DNA from: Seminavis robusta
Lineage: Eukaryota; Bacillariophyta; Bacillariophyceae; Naviculales; Naviculaceae
DNA length: 64,000 bases
Direction of reading: 5' to 3'
Assembly: GCA_903772945.1 (NCBI GenBank)
Contig: CAICTM010000259.1
Coordinates: 1-64,000 of the forward strand
The notes beneath the pieces are model-generated. The model worked only from the letters and a program-made list of their open reading frames with translations. It did not search any database and was not told the DNA's origin. Made by a program: the position numbers and the translations under genes. Position 1 is the first letter of the stretch. Every line of letters begins with the position of its first letter. This document shows, piece by piece, positions 21,480 to 31,034 of the stretch.

Positions 21480-22475
21480 ACTTTTCGGATGATCACGTAC
21501 CTTGGGACCAAAACGGCCCGAAATCAGAAATTTAAGAATCCAATTTTAAAAATTGATCAATTCCAAAACTAAATATAAAATCAAAACCGAAATATAAAAC
21601 CGAAACCGAAATATAAAACCGAAACCGAAATACAAAACCGAAACCAAATTACTAAGGTAAATAGACTCTAAGGGCATTCTCTAGTAGATTTGTTCGTCCT
21701 AAAACTCGTTCTAAGTTTATTTTAGAACGAAATTTTAGGACAAAAGCAATCTTTAACTCGAAATCGTCCTAAAATTCGTTCTATTTTTAGGACGAATTTC
21801 TAAAACGAATAATTTTTTCGTCGTATTCCAATGAAATAGGACGAAATATTTCCACTCGTCGTAACACTCGTCCTAATATTTTCGTTAAGTCTTTGGGTCT
21901 TCTGTCTGTGATGACATCATCTCAAGACTGAGTTAACAAGACTGAGTCTCAATGCACAACTCACTCCTCGCTCCGCTTCGGGTACCGGTATGCCTGCTAG
22001 ATAACTATCTACTAGCTAGCTAGCTAGCAAGTAGCCACACCATGGACCACGGAGGTGCTTTGTGGGAAGCCTCTAGCCACACTATCAGGACCACTTTAAT
22101 AGGCTGATAGAGGAGAGGTGCTTACAGGACGAGTTTTAAGACCAGTGTTTTAGAGAATGAACTTGTCCTTGTCCTAAAACTCGTCCTACCTAAGTCTGGT
22201 TTTAGAACGAGTTTTTTAGAAATTGCCAATTCGTCCTAAAAATTCGTCCTAAGAGCACTGAATTTCTCGTCCTAAACTTAGGACGAGAAAATAGGACGAG
22301 AATGTGTAGAGAATGCCCTAACTACCTGGTAGTAAAATCAAGCCGAAACCTAAATATCAAATTGAAACCAGTAGTGTGAGTGACTCAGTCAGCACCACAC
22401 AACTGCGTGAGTTTTCTGAGCGGTCTTCTGTTCCCTGTCCTCTGTCGAGTCAACTGCGTGGGTCAAATGTCGCTT
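21480..22475. other. Intergenic with A-rich tandem repeat and a MITE
   Basis: There is no gene here. From about 21,565 to 21,655 an A-rich tandem array based on AAACCGAAACCGAAATATA-like units occurs. The MITE at 21672-22318 follows, and a degenerate unit of the same kind (GCCGAAACCTAAATATC) reappears right of it near 22,340. The remainder borders the 3' end of the TPI-SMP30 gene. Confidence 0.6.
21672..22318. mobile_element. Harbinger/Tourist-like MITE, 647 bp, TAA target duplication
   Basis: The element starts GGGCATTCTCTA and ends with the exact complement TAGAGAATGCCC, with TAA on each side (21669-21671 and 22319-22321). The interior is full of inverted and direct copies of TCGTCCTAAAA-type motifs, so the ends can fold on each other, and it has no coding frame. 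GGG-type termini and a 3-bp TWA/TAA duplication are typical of PIF/Harbinger elements and their Tourist MITEs. The family call rests on these ends only. The centre (about 21,890-22,130) is non-repetitive and may be captured sequence. Confidence 0.7.
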
Positions 22476-24596
22476 TTATTGTCCATTATTTGTCATTTGC
22501 TTGTACGCTGCTGCCATACTGGCATAAGTTGCGGCAGTGTTGCCTGCCGCCGGCTGAACGTTTGCGTTGCCCTCCTCCTGCATCACATTGTCACTGCTGA
22601 CAGCAACTGCTGCTGCTGTTGGTTGAGTAGTAGTTTGTTCTTGCCCAACAAGGTTATTGTTGTTATTGTTGTTGACTCGAAACTCTGGTTCAGGCAATCC
22701 TCGAATGCCAAATGGCATTTTGACGCGAAAGAGTCCTCCTCCATCGGGTTTTCGCGTGGTAATGAACAGTTCATCGAGATTGGGTCCTCCAAACGTACAC
22801 GAAGTCGGTGATGATACCGGCAAATGAACGACAAAATCCATGTGCCCCGTGTCGGGATTGACCCTTACCACCCGATGCGCTCCACTCAATGCCATCCAAA
22901 TACACCCGTCGGCATCGACTTGCGCTCCATCGGGACCACCGGGCCACTCACTGGGCATGGTCCAAATTTCTCGTCGATTCGTCAATACGGGATAATCAAA
23001 CGCGTATACTTTGCGGGTGGGAGTATCACAAAAGAATATCGTGTCGCCACTAGCGGGGAAGCAAATGCAGTTGGAAACGCGATACTTGTAGTCGAGCAAC
23101 GATTCCAATTGTAGATTGGCATCGAGTCGATAAAGTCCGCAGTTGTTTTCTCCCGCCGAGGATCCTTCCCGATGATAATTGTTGTACATGCCAAATACCA
23201 TTCGTTGTTGTCGATCGACCCGTCCATCGTTGGGGCGGGTGGCTTGATCTTGTTCGGGTCGTTCACAGAGGAAATTGGTTGCAGTGCACGACGACGAGGA
23301 GGCAAAATCTCCACTGTCGGCTTTCATGGTCATTTTCATAAAGGCGGATTCGCCGGCAAGCAGCACCGCATGGGGCTCCCCTTCGAGCAATGCCGTACAT
23401 CCCAGTGTCGTTCCAATCAGTCGTCGATAAGGAGGTTCATTACGATTGTGCTGATTGTTGTCGCCGTGATACTTCCAAGTCCACAGTTCTCCTTCGGGTG
23501 CTGAGATCCAGTAGAGTGCTTGATCCCGCACGGACCAAACGGGGGATTCTCCCAGGACATTGGCACAGGGCACCACTTCGGTGGCGGTCAATTCAACGGG
23601 AGGTGGTGCATACGCACTACTAGTAGCACTAGCAGCCCTTATTCCTCCATCGACAATCCGCGTAAAAGAATCGGCCGTCAGAGACGCTCCTCCTACGAGG
23701 GCTCCATCGACATCGGGTTGTGCCATGAGGGCATCAATATTGTCAGGCGTGACACTTCCACCGTATTGAATGCGGACACCTTGTGCTACATGCGAGCCAT
23801 AAAGTGCCGTCAATGTGGCTCTCACGGCCTCGTGTGCCGCTTGAGCTTGACTGGGAGTGGCAGTTTTTCCCGTTCCAATGGCCCAAACGGGTTCGTACGC
23901 CACCACAATGCGTTCCAGGACGTCTTGACTTGACACTCCCACGAGTGCCTTTTTGAGCTGGACATCGACCACGGACGCCAGCAGATTGGTTTCATACTCT
24001 TGCAGTGTTTCTCCGACACAGAGAATGACTTGCAGGCCTCGTTGTGCCAAACACAATTGGAGTTTGTTATTGACCGCCGTGTCGGATTCTCCAAACAGCG
24101 TGCGTCGTTCGGAATGTCCCAACATGACATATGTGACACCCATGGATTGAATCATGGAGGGTGCCACTTCTCCGGTAAATGCTCCCTGTTCGTGAGTCCC
24201 AATCGTCTGACAGCCCACTTGAATGCCCGTGCCTTGCAATTCTTGCACGGCAACACCCAAGAATGGAAATGGAGGAAAGACCACCACTTCCGTGGCACTA
24301 CTGGCATCTCGATGATTTTCAAAGTTGGCCTTGAGCAGACGTAGCAGAGTGGTAGCTTCCGTGAGCGTGGCTGGATTCAGCTTCCAATTCCCAGCCACGA
24401 TGGAACGGCGTGGTTGTACTGGTGGGGCATTGCTCTGGTGGTCATCAGGAGAAAAGAAAAGAGCAGTCCTGCTCTTGCTGATGAGTGGACTGACACTGAC
24501 TGTCCTTGTCCTGTGGAGCGAGAAGGAGTCCACAGTGTGAAAACTCAAACTCAAGCTGAAGCTGGTCAGTGCCAAAAAGAGGGAGAAAAGAGTCAT
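22476..24596 (-). CDS. Triose-phosphate isomerase fused to SMP30/gluconolactonase-like domain, probably plastid-targeted
   Basis: A single exon of 706 residues. Residues 1-24 form a signal peptide ending VDSF, followed by a Ser/Arg-rich stretch, which fits the diatom bipartite plastid leader with Phe at the cleavage site. TIM domain, about 65-320: NWKLN with the catalytic Lys, GHSERR with the catalytic His, AYEPVWAIGTG with the catalytic Glu, and the phosphate-binding YGGSV and GALVGGASL. It interconverts dihydroxyacetone phosphate and glyceraldehyde 3-phosphate. SMP30-like domain, about 335-650: the metal-ligand positions are visible as ESPVW, VSNC and GGPDG. Its substrate (a sugar lactone) is inferred. 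The C-terminus is a Asn/Gln/Ala-rich tail. The two activities are not consecutive in a known pathway, so the reason for fusion is unclear. Confidence 0.92.
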   Translation of the reverse strand: MTLFSLFLALTSFSLSLSFHTVDSFSLHRTRTVSVSPLISKSRTALFFSPDDHQSNAPPVQPRRSIVAGNWKLNPATLTEATTLLRLLKANFENHRDASSATEVVVFPPFPFLGVAVQELQGTGIQVGCQTIGTHEQGAFTGEVAPSMIQSMGVTYVMLGHSERRTLFGESDTAVNNKLQLCLAQRGLQVILCVGETLQEYETNLLASVVDVQLKKALVGVSSQDVLERIVVAYEPVWAIGTGKTATPSQAQAAHEAVRATLTALYGSHVAQGVRIQYGGSVTPDNIDALMAQPDVDGALVGGASLTADSFTRIVDGGIRAASATSSAYAPPPVELTATEVVPCANVLGESPVWSVRDQALYWISAPEGELWTWKYHGDNNQHNRNEPPYRRLIGTTLGCTALLEGEPHAVLLAGESAFMKMTMKADSGDFASSSSCTATNFLCERPEQDQATRPNDGRVDRQQRMVFGMYNNYHREGSSAGENNCGLYRLDANLQLESLLDYKYRVSNCICFPASGDTIFFCDTPTRKVYAFDYPVLTNRREIWTMPSEWPGGPDGAQVDADGCIWMALSGAHRVVRVNPDTGHMDFVVHLPVSSPTSCTFGGPNLDELFITTRKPDGGGLFRVKMPFGIRGLPEPEFRVNNNNNNNLVGQEQTTTQPTAAAVAVSSDNVMQEEGNANVQPAAGNTAATYASMAAAYKQMTNNGQ

Positions 24597-25854
24597 GGTA
24601 GCAAGGATGCAGCTTTCCTGATCTAGCTATGATAGCTATGAATATGTAGCTGAGAGATCTTCTAGAGATAACCAAAAGGCGTCACACCCTGTCAGGAGGC
24701 AAGTGTGGCCGGTGAGCAGACTTGACTGTGGGAAACACGCGGGCCTTGGCTCGTTGGTCGTCCTCAAGCACTTTTTATCGGAATCCGTTTTAATTAAAAT
24801 AGACGCTCAATTTTTTTAGGGATCAATGAAGACCAAACATATAATGAGCCTACTAGTAGCTAGCTAGCTACCTTCTAAAGATGGATAGTGCCAATGGATT
24901 CATTCGTTGCCATTCAAGCTGATGCCAATGGCTTGTCCCTCTCCAAAGATGTGGATCCAGGTCCAGTTTGATGGCTCATTCGTTCATTCTTTCTCGACAT
25001 TGGCATCACTGACGTACGCCATGTTGTCAGAGCAAATGTGCGATAGTCAGGGAAGAATAAAACAGGACTAACCCTTCGTGACCCAACTTTCGCAGATGGC
25101 CGCCCGGCTTGATCTTGTGCCGTGGTTGTTGTTGTGGTTGCATTGATGCCATTTCCAGTTCGCCTTTTTCATCTCTCTCTCCATTATTGTTATTGCGGCC
25201 TTTTGGAGACCAAAGAAGAAGGTGTGGCAAAATAAAATAAAATCACCAACGGACGCTCATCCATCCAGTATTATAGAGACACAGAGGTAAGCGTGTGGTC
25301 TGTCTGATGTTGACGGTCTTGAACTGTGGTGAAGTCCATGAATGATCTGACAGACAGAGAGAGAGAAGGTGAGATGAGAGAGAAGAATGGTTGGTCCCCG
25401 TAGGATCCTACAGGATTTACCTACTGCAATTTGCGTCGAAACCAGTGACTCGACCAAACTCACGCAAATCACCGCATAAAAAGAGCCTTCCACTCTTCTC
25501 TCTCATTCCCATGGTCTCACTCATCACTCTCTCACTCCACTGACGTCGTGTCGGCGCTCATCTCATGCCAGAAAGCCGTCGTCGTCGCCATTGTTATCTG
25601 TTCCAACAAACTCATGACTCGCTTTTCCTTTACTCACGTTTCTCCAGAAAGTTCTTGATCTCCGGGAACCATTCAGGACGGGACTACTTCATCCGCCACT
25701 CTTGAAACAAGCGAGGAACCACGCCGAGGAAACATTGCGAGAGGTTGAACTTTCTGCCTTACGCTTACTTGTGTGCATCGATCGTTGTCACCACCATAAC
25801 CAATCCATACGGTAGTCAGTCAGTGCAGTGCAGTCACCAGCCATTCAATTCACA
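24597..25854. other. Divergent intergenic region, promoters presumed
   Basis: This spacer separates the 5' ends of the TPI-SMP30 gene (minus) and the coiled-coil gene (plus), so it should hold both promoters. I see CTAG runs near 24,850, a GA-rich stretch near 25,355-25,390, and TAGGATCCTACAGG near 25,400 resembling the palindromic motif of the mosaic repeat. No coding sequence was recognised. Confidence 0.5.
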
Positions 25855-27814
25855 ATGGGAGGCTCTAATTTCCGTCGTCGCGAGAAGAAATTCTCCAAAA
25901 AGATGCAACGCACTTTGGATCCGGCCATGTTGCTTTCAAGAGGTCTATCGGCGCGATTTGTCGGTGCCAATGTCATGCAATCCATTACCACGCTCACCAA
26001 GGACGAGATTGAAAAGGATCTACGACATATGAACGCCTACTATCAAGCCAATGTCGCCTATGCACAGCAACATTACATTTACATGAACCGAGAAGAATTG
26101 GGAGCCACGGGACAGTTACCTGGTGGCGGCACCGCCAACAGTAACAACAACAACAACAACAACATGGCACCCTTGACCAATAACATGACGGCCAATATTG
26201 CCGTACCACCCATTGCCATGCCCGTACGAATCGATCCGGAAGAAGAAAAACGATTGCAAAACTTGCGCAAGAAAATTGCACTTTGCGAAACCCAACGGGA
26301 ATTCCTCGAAAGTCAATACGTTAGTTTGCGCGCGCATTATGTTGCCACCACCAAGGAACTCAAGGCGGCGTCCAAGAATTGCGAAGGTTTGGTCGCGTTC
26401 CTGCAGACGGTCACCAAACGTCGGGGGCGAGTGCTGGCATTGCAGCGTGCCAAATTGCAGATTGCCAGGGATGTCTTGGCATGCCTCCAAACGCGACTGG
26501 CCGTCTTGGAAGTGGCGCAAGCGGCCAATGGTGGTGCGGATGCTGCTGCTACGGCTGCGGCTGTTACAAGCAATAACAACAGTGACAACCACAGCAAAAC
26601 GGAGGGTACAGACACCACGACGGCAACCAAAATGGAGATTGACAGTCCAGCGACGACAAAAGAAGACAAGACCAAAAACAACGGGACAACGGCAACCGCC
26701 ACATCCGGCGGAGAGGATGACATTGTGGAAGTTTGGAATCAAGTCGAAGAAATGCTCAAGGAAGCCGAGTTGTCCTGTCGCAGGATTCCATCCACACTCA
26801 CAATCAATGAGAAAAAGGCCAAAAAGAAGGCCAAGAAGAATGCGCCACCGGCCGAAGGGGAAGACGAAGCTATCATGGGGGTGATTCCTTGGGAGGGCAT
26901 TAAAATGCCCAACACCCCCGAAGGAGTCCCACTGTTTCTCTCGCAACTCTCCATCGTCCCCGAGAAGGGAGCTGGGTACAGTAAGAATGCCTTGCTTGTG
27001 TATTGGTTGTGTGGATTTTTATTTTTGGCTTTGCGTTGATGCTCACTTGCAGGTACCTTTTGCTCCGTCTTCTCGCTCGATCCTTTGCTACACTACTATA
27101 CAACACGTCTAACTAGGCACCAATGGCGCCTTTGGCAGCAACAAGGCCAGCATGGCCTGGATGGAATCGAGTCTGCCCAAGACATACAATGGCAAGAAGG
27201 AACGACACAAGGTAGCACTGTTGCGGGACGAAGTAGCTTTGTTGGAAGAAGAACTGTCCAACGAACGAGCTGCCAACAAGGATATTCAAGTCAAGATAAT
27301 CGATCGTCGCAAACGAAGTGATGAACTGGTGGCCATGATGACATTGCTGCGCAGCGAAACCGAGGCCATCTTGCAACGGAATAACATTCTGTTGGATTCT
27401 CCACAAGCCAAGCAAGCGGCTCGTGAGTTGCACGAGGTGTTGATGAAGGCACGAGAGGAAGCCGCCAAGGCGGCCGAGGCTGCCAATGCCGCTAACGGCG
27501 AAGCTGGTGGTGCCGCCGCCGACGACGGCAAGAACACTGGTAGTCGCAACCATACAAACAGCAACAAGCCATCCCCCGAAGGGAAGGAAAAGTCTCGAAG
27601 TAGTGCTCGGCACAGCAGCAGCATCAAAAACGGCGACGACGACGGTGGTGGGAGTGTGGGTGATGACGAAGGCGATGGCGGCGACGACTTTGAGGAAGAA
27701 GGCGAGGTCAAGGGCTCTGGTGGAAATTGGGGCGGAAACAAACGCGACTTGGACGAGGGCACGGGTGATGAGTCCTCGCCAAGTAGTACGAGTCGAAAGC
27801 GTCGCAAGGTGTGA
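25855..27814 (+). CDS. Coiled-coil, probably nuclear protein (607 aa, 2 exons)
   Basis: The exons are 25855-26980 and 27117-27814. The donor ACA/GTAAGA and acceptor CTAACTAG/GC join in phase to give 607 residues. I start at the first ATG (MGGSNFRRREKKFSKKM), which opens a very basic N-terminus followed by RTLDPAMLLSRGLSARF. An Asn run is at about 97-108. Long helical coiled-coil segments follow at about 130-235 (EEEKRLQNLRKKIALCETQR onward) and again in exon 2 (KKERHKVALLRDEVALLEEE). A Lys-rich KKAKKKAKKNAPP segment and the terminal SRKRRKV look like nuclear signals. An acidic, Gly-rich region precedes the end. I recognise no family; a chromatin- or spliceosome-associated scaffold would be a guess. 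Confidence 0.8.
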
Positions 27815-28151
27815 GCTACCGCACATGCAGTGAGCCTTGCTTGGTTAAGTTTGCTGCATCTTGGATGATCGTTACCAGTAGTATCAATAATAGACAGTTG
27901 CGTTTTGAAAGCATTTTGTTTGTTTCGTGTACGAGTAGATTGAGTGTAGCAGTCTTTTTTAAAGTTGCTGTGTTGCCAGCTGCCAAATGGGTGGATTGTC
28001 GCAGGGATCATGGGGGTCCAGAGTTCGCATGGGCCTTGCATGATATTTGGAAGGTTCTGTCCGTTTCTCAGCACACAAAACTTTGAGCTGATCTTGGCTT
28101 AGCTGTGTAATGCTTCTCAACGACGAATAAAAGAAGAAATAGAAATTTTAA
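27815..28151. other. Convergent spacer, nothing seen
   Basis: This 337-bp spacer lies between the 3' ends of the coiled-coil gene and the LRR gene and should contain both 3' UTRs. No structured element was recognised; AATAAAAGAAG near 28,124 might serve as a poly(A) signal for the plus-strand gene. Confidence 0.5.
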
Positions 28152-31034
28152 TTATCGACACCTACATTCACTGCATGTACATTCCACAGGAAACGGATCT
28201 CGATCACAATCAACCGTTATTGTCAAACCTGAGTTAGAACAAAGACTGCTAGGCACACTGCCACTCAACTGGTTGTCATACAAAGACAACCAAGTCAATG
28301 CAGTCATCAATCCAATCTCCAAAGGAATGGTTCCACTCAACTGGTTGTCCCTCAAAGACAACCGAGTCAATGTGGTCAACAATCCTACCTCAGAAGGAAT
28401 GACCCCGCTTAACTGGAGCTCAGACAAACGGAAATAACTCAACACAGTCAACAACACTATTTCAGGTGGAATGCTTCCGCTCAACAGGTTGTCACTCCAA
28501 TCCAGAAGAGTCAAGGCAGTCATGTATCCAATCTCAGAAGGAATGATTCCGGTCAACTGGTTGAGGAACAAGCGCAAAGAAGTCAACACAGTCAATAATC
28601 CAATTTCAGATGGAATGCTTCCGCTCAACTGGTTGTCAAACAAAGACAACGAAGTCAATTCGGTCAATAATCCAATCTCAGAAGGAATGCTTCCGCTGAA
28701 CTGATTGTCTCTCAAAGAAAACCTATTCAATGAGGTCAACAATCCAATCTCAGTTGGAATGGTTCCGCTGAACTGGTTCGCAGACAAACGCAAAGAAGTC
28801 AACCCAGTCAATAATACAATTTCAGATGGAATGATTCCGCTCAATCGGTTGTCTCTCAAAGACAACTCAGTAGATGAGCTCAACAATCCAATCTCCGACG
28901 GAATCCTTCCGCTCAACTGGTTCCCAGACAAAGACAGCTCAGTAAACGAGCTCAACAATTTAAGCTCAGATGGAATGGTCCCGGTCAACTGGTTGGCGAA
29001 CAACCACAACTGCTTCAAAGCAGTCATCAATCCAATCTCAATGGGAATGGTTCCAGTCAACGTGTTGTTATTCAAGTCTAGAAGAGTCAATGCAGTCATC
29101 AATCCAATCTCACTTGGAAGCTCACCCACCAATTGGTTGTCACTCCAGTCAAGAAGAGTCAAGGCAGTCAAGAATCCAACCTCGGTCGGAATGCTTCCAG
29201 TGAGACCTGCCTCATCTCGATCAATCCATGTCGTGCTTACAACATCATAGGTCACACCAAAGAGCACAACTGGCTCTGGTGGCGTTATGGTAGGTTGACT
29301 TGTGGTCGGACTGGGAGAGGGGGGATTAGTAGTTGGATTGGGAGTGGGCTGTTTGGTAGTTGGTTGCGCTGTTGGGTCAAGAGTTGGCATATTGGATGGA
29401 GGATTGGTCGGTGAGTTTGTTGAAGGAGCCATGGTGGGGTTACTGGTAGAGGGTTGCTTGGTTGGAATTGTCGATGGGCTAATGGTGGGATTCGTGGTTG
29501 GGTTGGAAGTGGGCTGTTTGGTAGTTGGTTGCGCTGTTGGGTCAGGAGTTGGCCTCTTGGATGGAGGATTGGTTGGTGAGCTTGTTGAAGGAGCCATGGT
29601 GGGGATATTGGTAGAAGGCAGCTTGGTTGGATTTGTCGATGGGCTACTGGTGGGTTTAGTGGTTGGCAAGTTGCTTGGTTGTGATGAAGGGATGCTACTG
29701 GGGTTGTCACTAGCTGTCTTTGTTGGATTTGTGGATGGCAAAAATGAGGGGTTGTTGCTGGGATCAACACTAGGACTACTGGTTGTAGGATCCATAGATG
29801 GAATGGTTGTAGGATTCAATATACTAGGCTGAGGAGATGGGCTCAAGGATTGCCATGCTGAGGGACGAAGAAATGATGGCAATGTAGAGAGGTTCTGTAT
29901 TGGTTGCTGTGATGGGAGAAATGTCATAGTCTGTGGTGACATGGGCATGGGAACATTAGGCACATCACCGGATGCTGATGCAGTTACAGGCTCGTTATTT
30001 GAGGAAGGAGTACAAAGTCCAGATCCACAAAGAATTCCTGTGATTGCTATTGCTGCCAGTGCTATAACAATAACAGCACAGAGCCATCTCCCACCAGCAG
30101 TGCTTGTATCTGGCAGGCAATTCCTGGAGGGATCAACAACATGGGCACTAACAGGTTCAATTTCAGACTCTACTAATTGGGCACTGGCCAAAATAGTACC
30201 ACGGCTGTTGGTACCGGTACCGGCAGCGGTAGTAGTAGAGGAAGGAGCGATAGTGTTGGTGCCAATGCCCAAACTGTAGGGAATCGAGGGAGCCTCTTCA
30301 TTTGAGATAGCAGCTTGTGGTGGTGATGGAGATGACGGGGGCTGATGCGGGATATTTTGTAGGTCTTGGTTTTGTGAGACAGCTGCTGGCTTCAGTATGA
30401 TATCTGTGGAACCCACAGCCGATCCTTTTATATGATGCAAATCTGGCGGGAGCCACGCAGGGTGCCTATCACTAGGGGATGAGCTCCTTGAGGTGGTTTG
30501 ACGCACATTAGTTGGATCATTTTGATCAGCAGTGGTCTGCGTCAAAGAAGTGCCTGGTGGTGATGGTGGCGGTGATGATGCTTTTGTGTCCATCTCATCT
30601 TGCTGAGGTGGCATCGGCGCCAGTACATGCGCTGGTTCGACCTCAGGTTGTGCTTGATAATTTTTTGGTCTTCTGAGTCCATACTTGGCTGCAGTTGCCG
30701 ATGTGGCTCCTTTGGCTACCGCTCGAACTTCTTGTTCTTGTTGCTGATTAGCCGCCTTGCCGAGAATGTTCTTATTGGCCGTTGGTTGACGATTGCGCAA
30801 GCCCTTTGTGGGCAGAGGTGATGGTTCTGGTTCTTCAACTTTTCTTTCTTCTCCCTGACCACCAGAACGCGTCCTACTCCTTGCAACAATGGGAGCATTT
30901 CCAATTTCACCTACCACTTCTAGTACTGAGATGTGAGGTGTGTTGGTGGCAGTGGAAGTTTCTTGATGGGCAATCGGGGTAGCTGAAGCCACAGGAATGT
31001 AATCTTGAGTAGCATGAGAGCCGTCGGGATCCAT
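28152..31034 (-). CDS. Type II membrane protein with PT-rich stalk and 13-repeat LRR ectodomain
   Basis: A single exon of 960 residues. Residues 1-315 are hydrophilic (Pro/Ser/Gln-rich, presumably cytosolic). A TM segment follows at about 318-340 (CAVIVIALAAIAITGILCG). A Pro/Thr/Ser-rich stalk of about 200 residues contains a duplicated segment of about 50 residues (TNPPSKRPTPDPTAQPTTKQ and its near copy). The last 330 residues hold about 13 plant-type LRRs of the form LTxLxLxxNQLSGxIPSEIGLL, capped by CSNSGLT and a Cys-rich end. There is no kinase domain and no signal peptide, so the LRRs should face outward with the N-terminus inside. Diatom genomes carry many such LRR-TM proteins; ligand and partners are unknown. 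Confidence 0.88.
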   Translation of the reverse strand: MDPDGSHATQDYIPVASATPIAHQETSTATNTPHISVLEVVGEIGNAPIVARSRTRSGGQGEERKVEEPEPSPLPTKGLRNRQPTANKNILGKAANQQQEQEVRAVAKGATSATAAKYGLRRPKNYQAQPEVEPAHVLAPMPPQQDEMDTKASSPPPSPPGTSLTQTTADQNDPTNVRQTTSRSSSPSDRHPAWLPPDLHHIKGSAVGSTDIILKPAAVSQNQDLQNIPHQPPSSPSPPQAAISNEEAPSIPYSLGIGTNTIAPSSTTTAAGTGTNSRGTILASAQLVESEIEPVSAHVVDPSRNCLPDTSTAGGRWLCAVIVIALAAIAITGILCGSGLCTPSSNNEPVTASASGDVPNVPMPMSPQTMTFLPSQQPIQNLSTLPSFLRPSAWQSLSPSPQPSILNPTTIPSMDPTTSSPSVDPSNNPSFLPSTNPTKTASDNPSSIPSSQPSNLPTTKPTSSPSTNPTKLPSTNIPTMAPSTSSPTNPPSKRPTPDPTAQPTTKQPTSNPTTNPTISPSTIPTKQPSTSNPTMAPSTNSPTNPPSNMPTLDPTAQPTTKQPTPNPTTNPPSPSPTTSQPTITPPEPVVLFGVTYDVVSTTWIDRDEAGLTGSIPTEVGFLTALTLLDWSDNQLVGELPSEIGLMTALTLLDLNNNTLTGTIPIEIGLMTALKQLWLFANQLTGTIPSELKLLSSFTELSLSGNQLSGRIPSEIGLLSSSTELSLRDNRLSGIIPSEIVLLTGLTSLRLSANQFSGTIPTEIGLLTSLNRFSLRDNQFSGSIPSEIGLLTELTSLSLFDNQLSGSIPSEIGLLTVLTSLRLFLNQLTGIIPSEIGYMTALTLLDWSDNLLSGSIPPEIVLLTVLSYFRLSELQLSGVIPSEVGLLTTLTRLSLRDNQLSGTIPLEIGLMTALTWLSLYDNQLSGSVPSSLCSNSGLTITVDCDRDPFPVECTCSECRCR

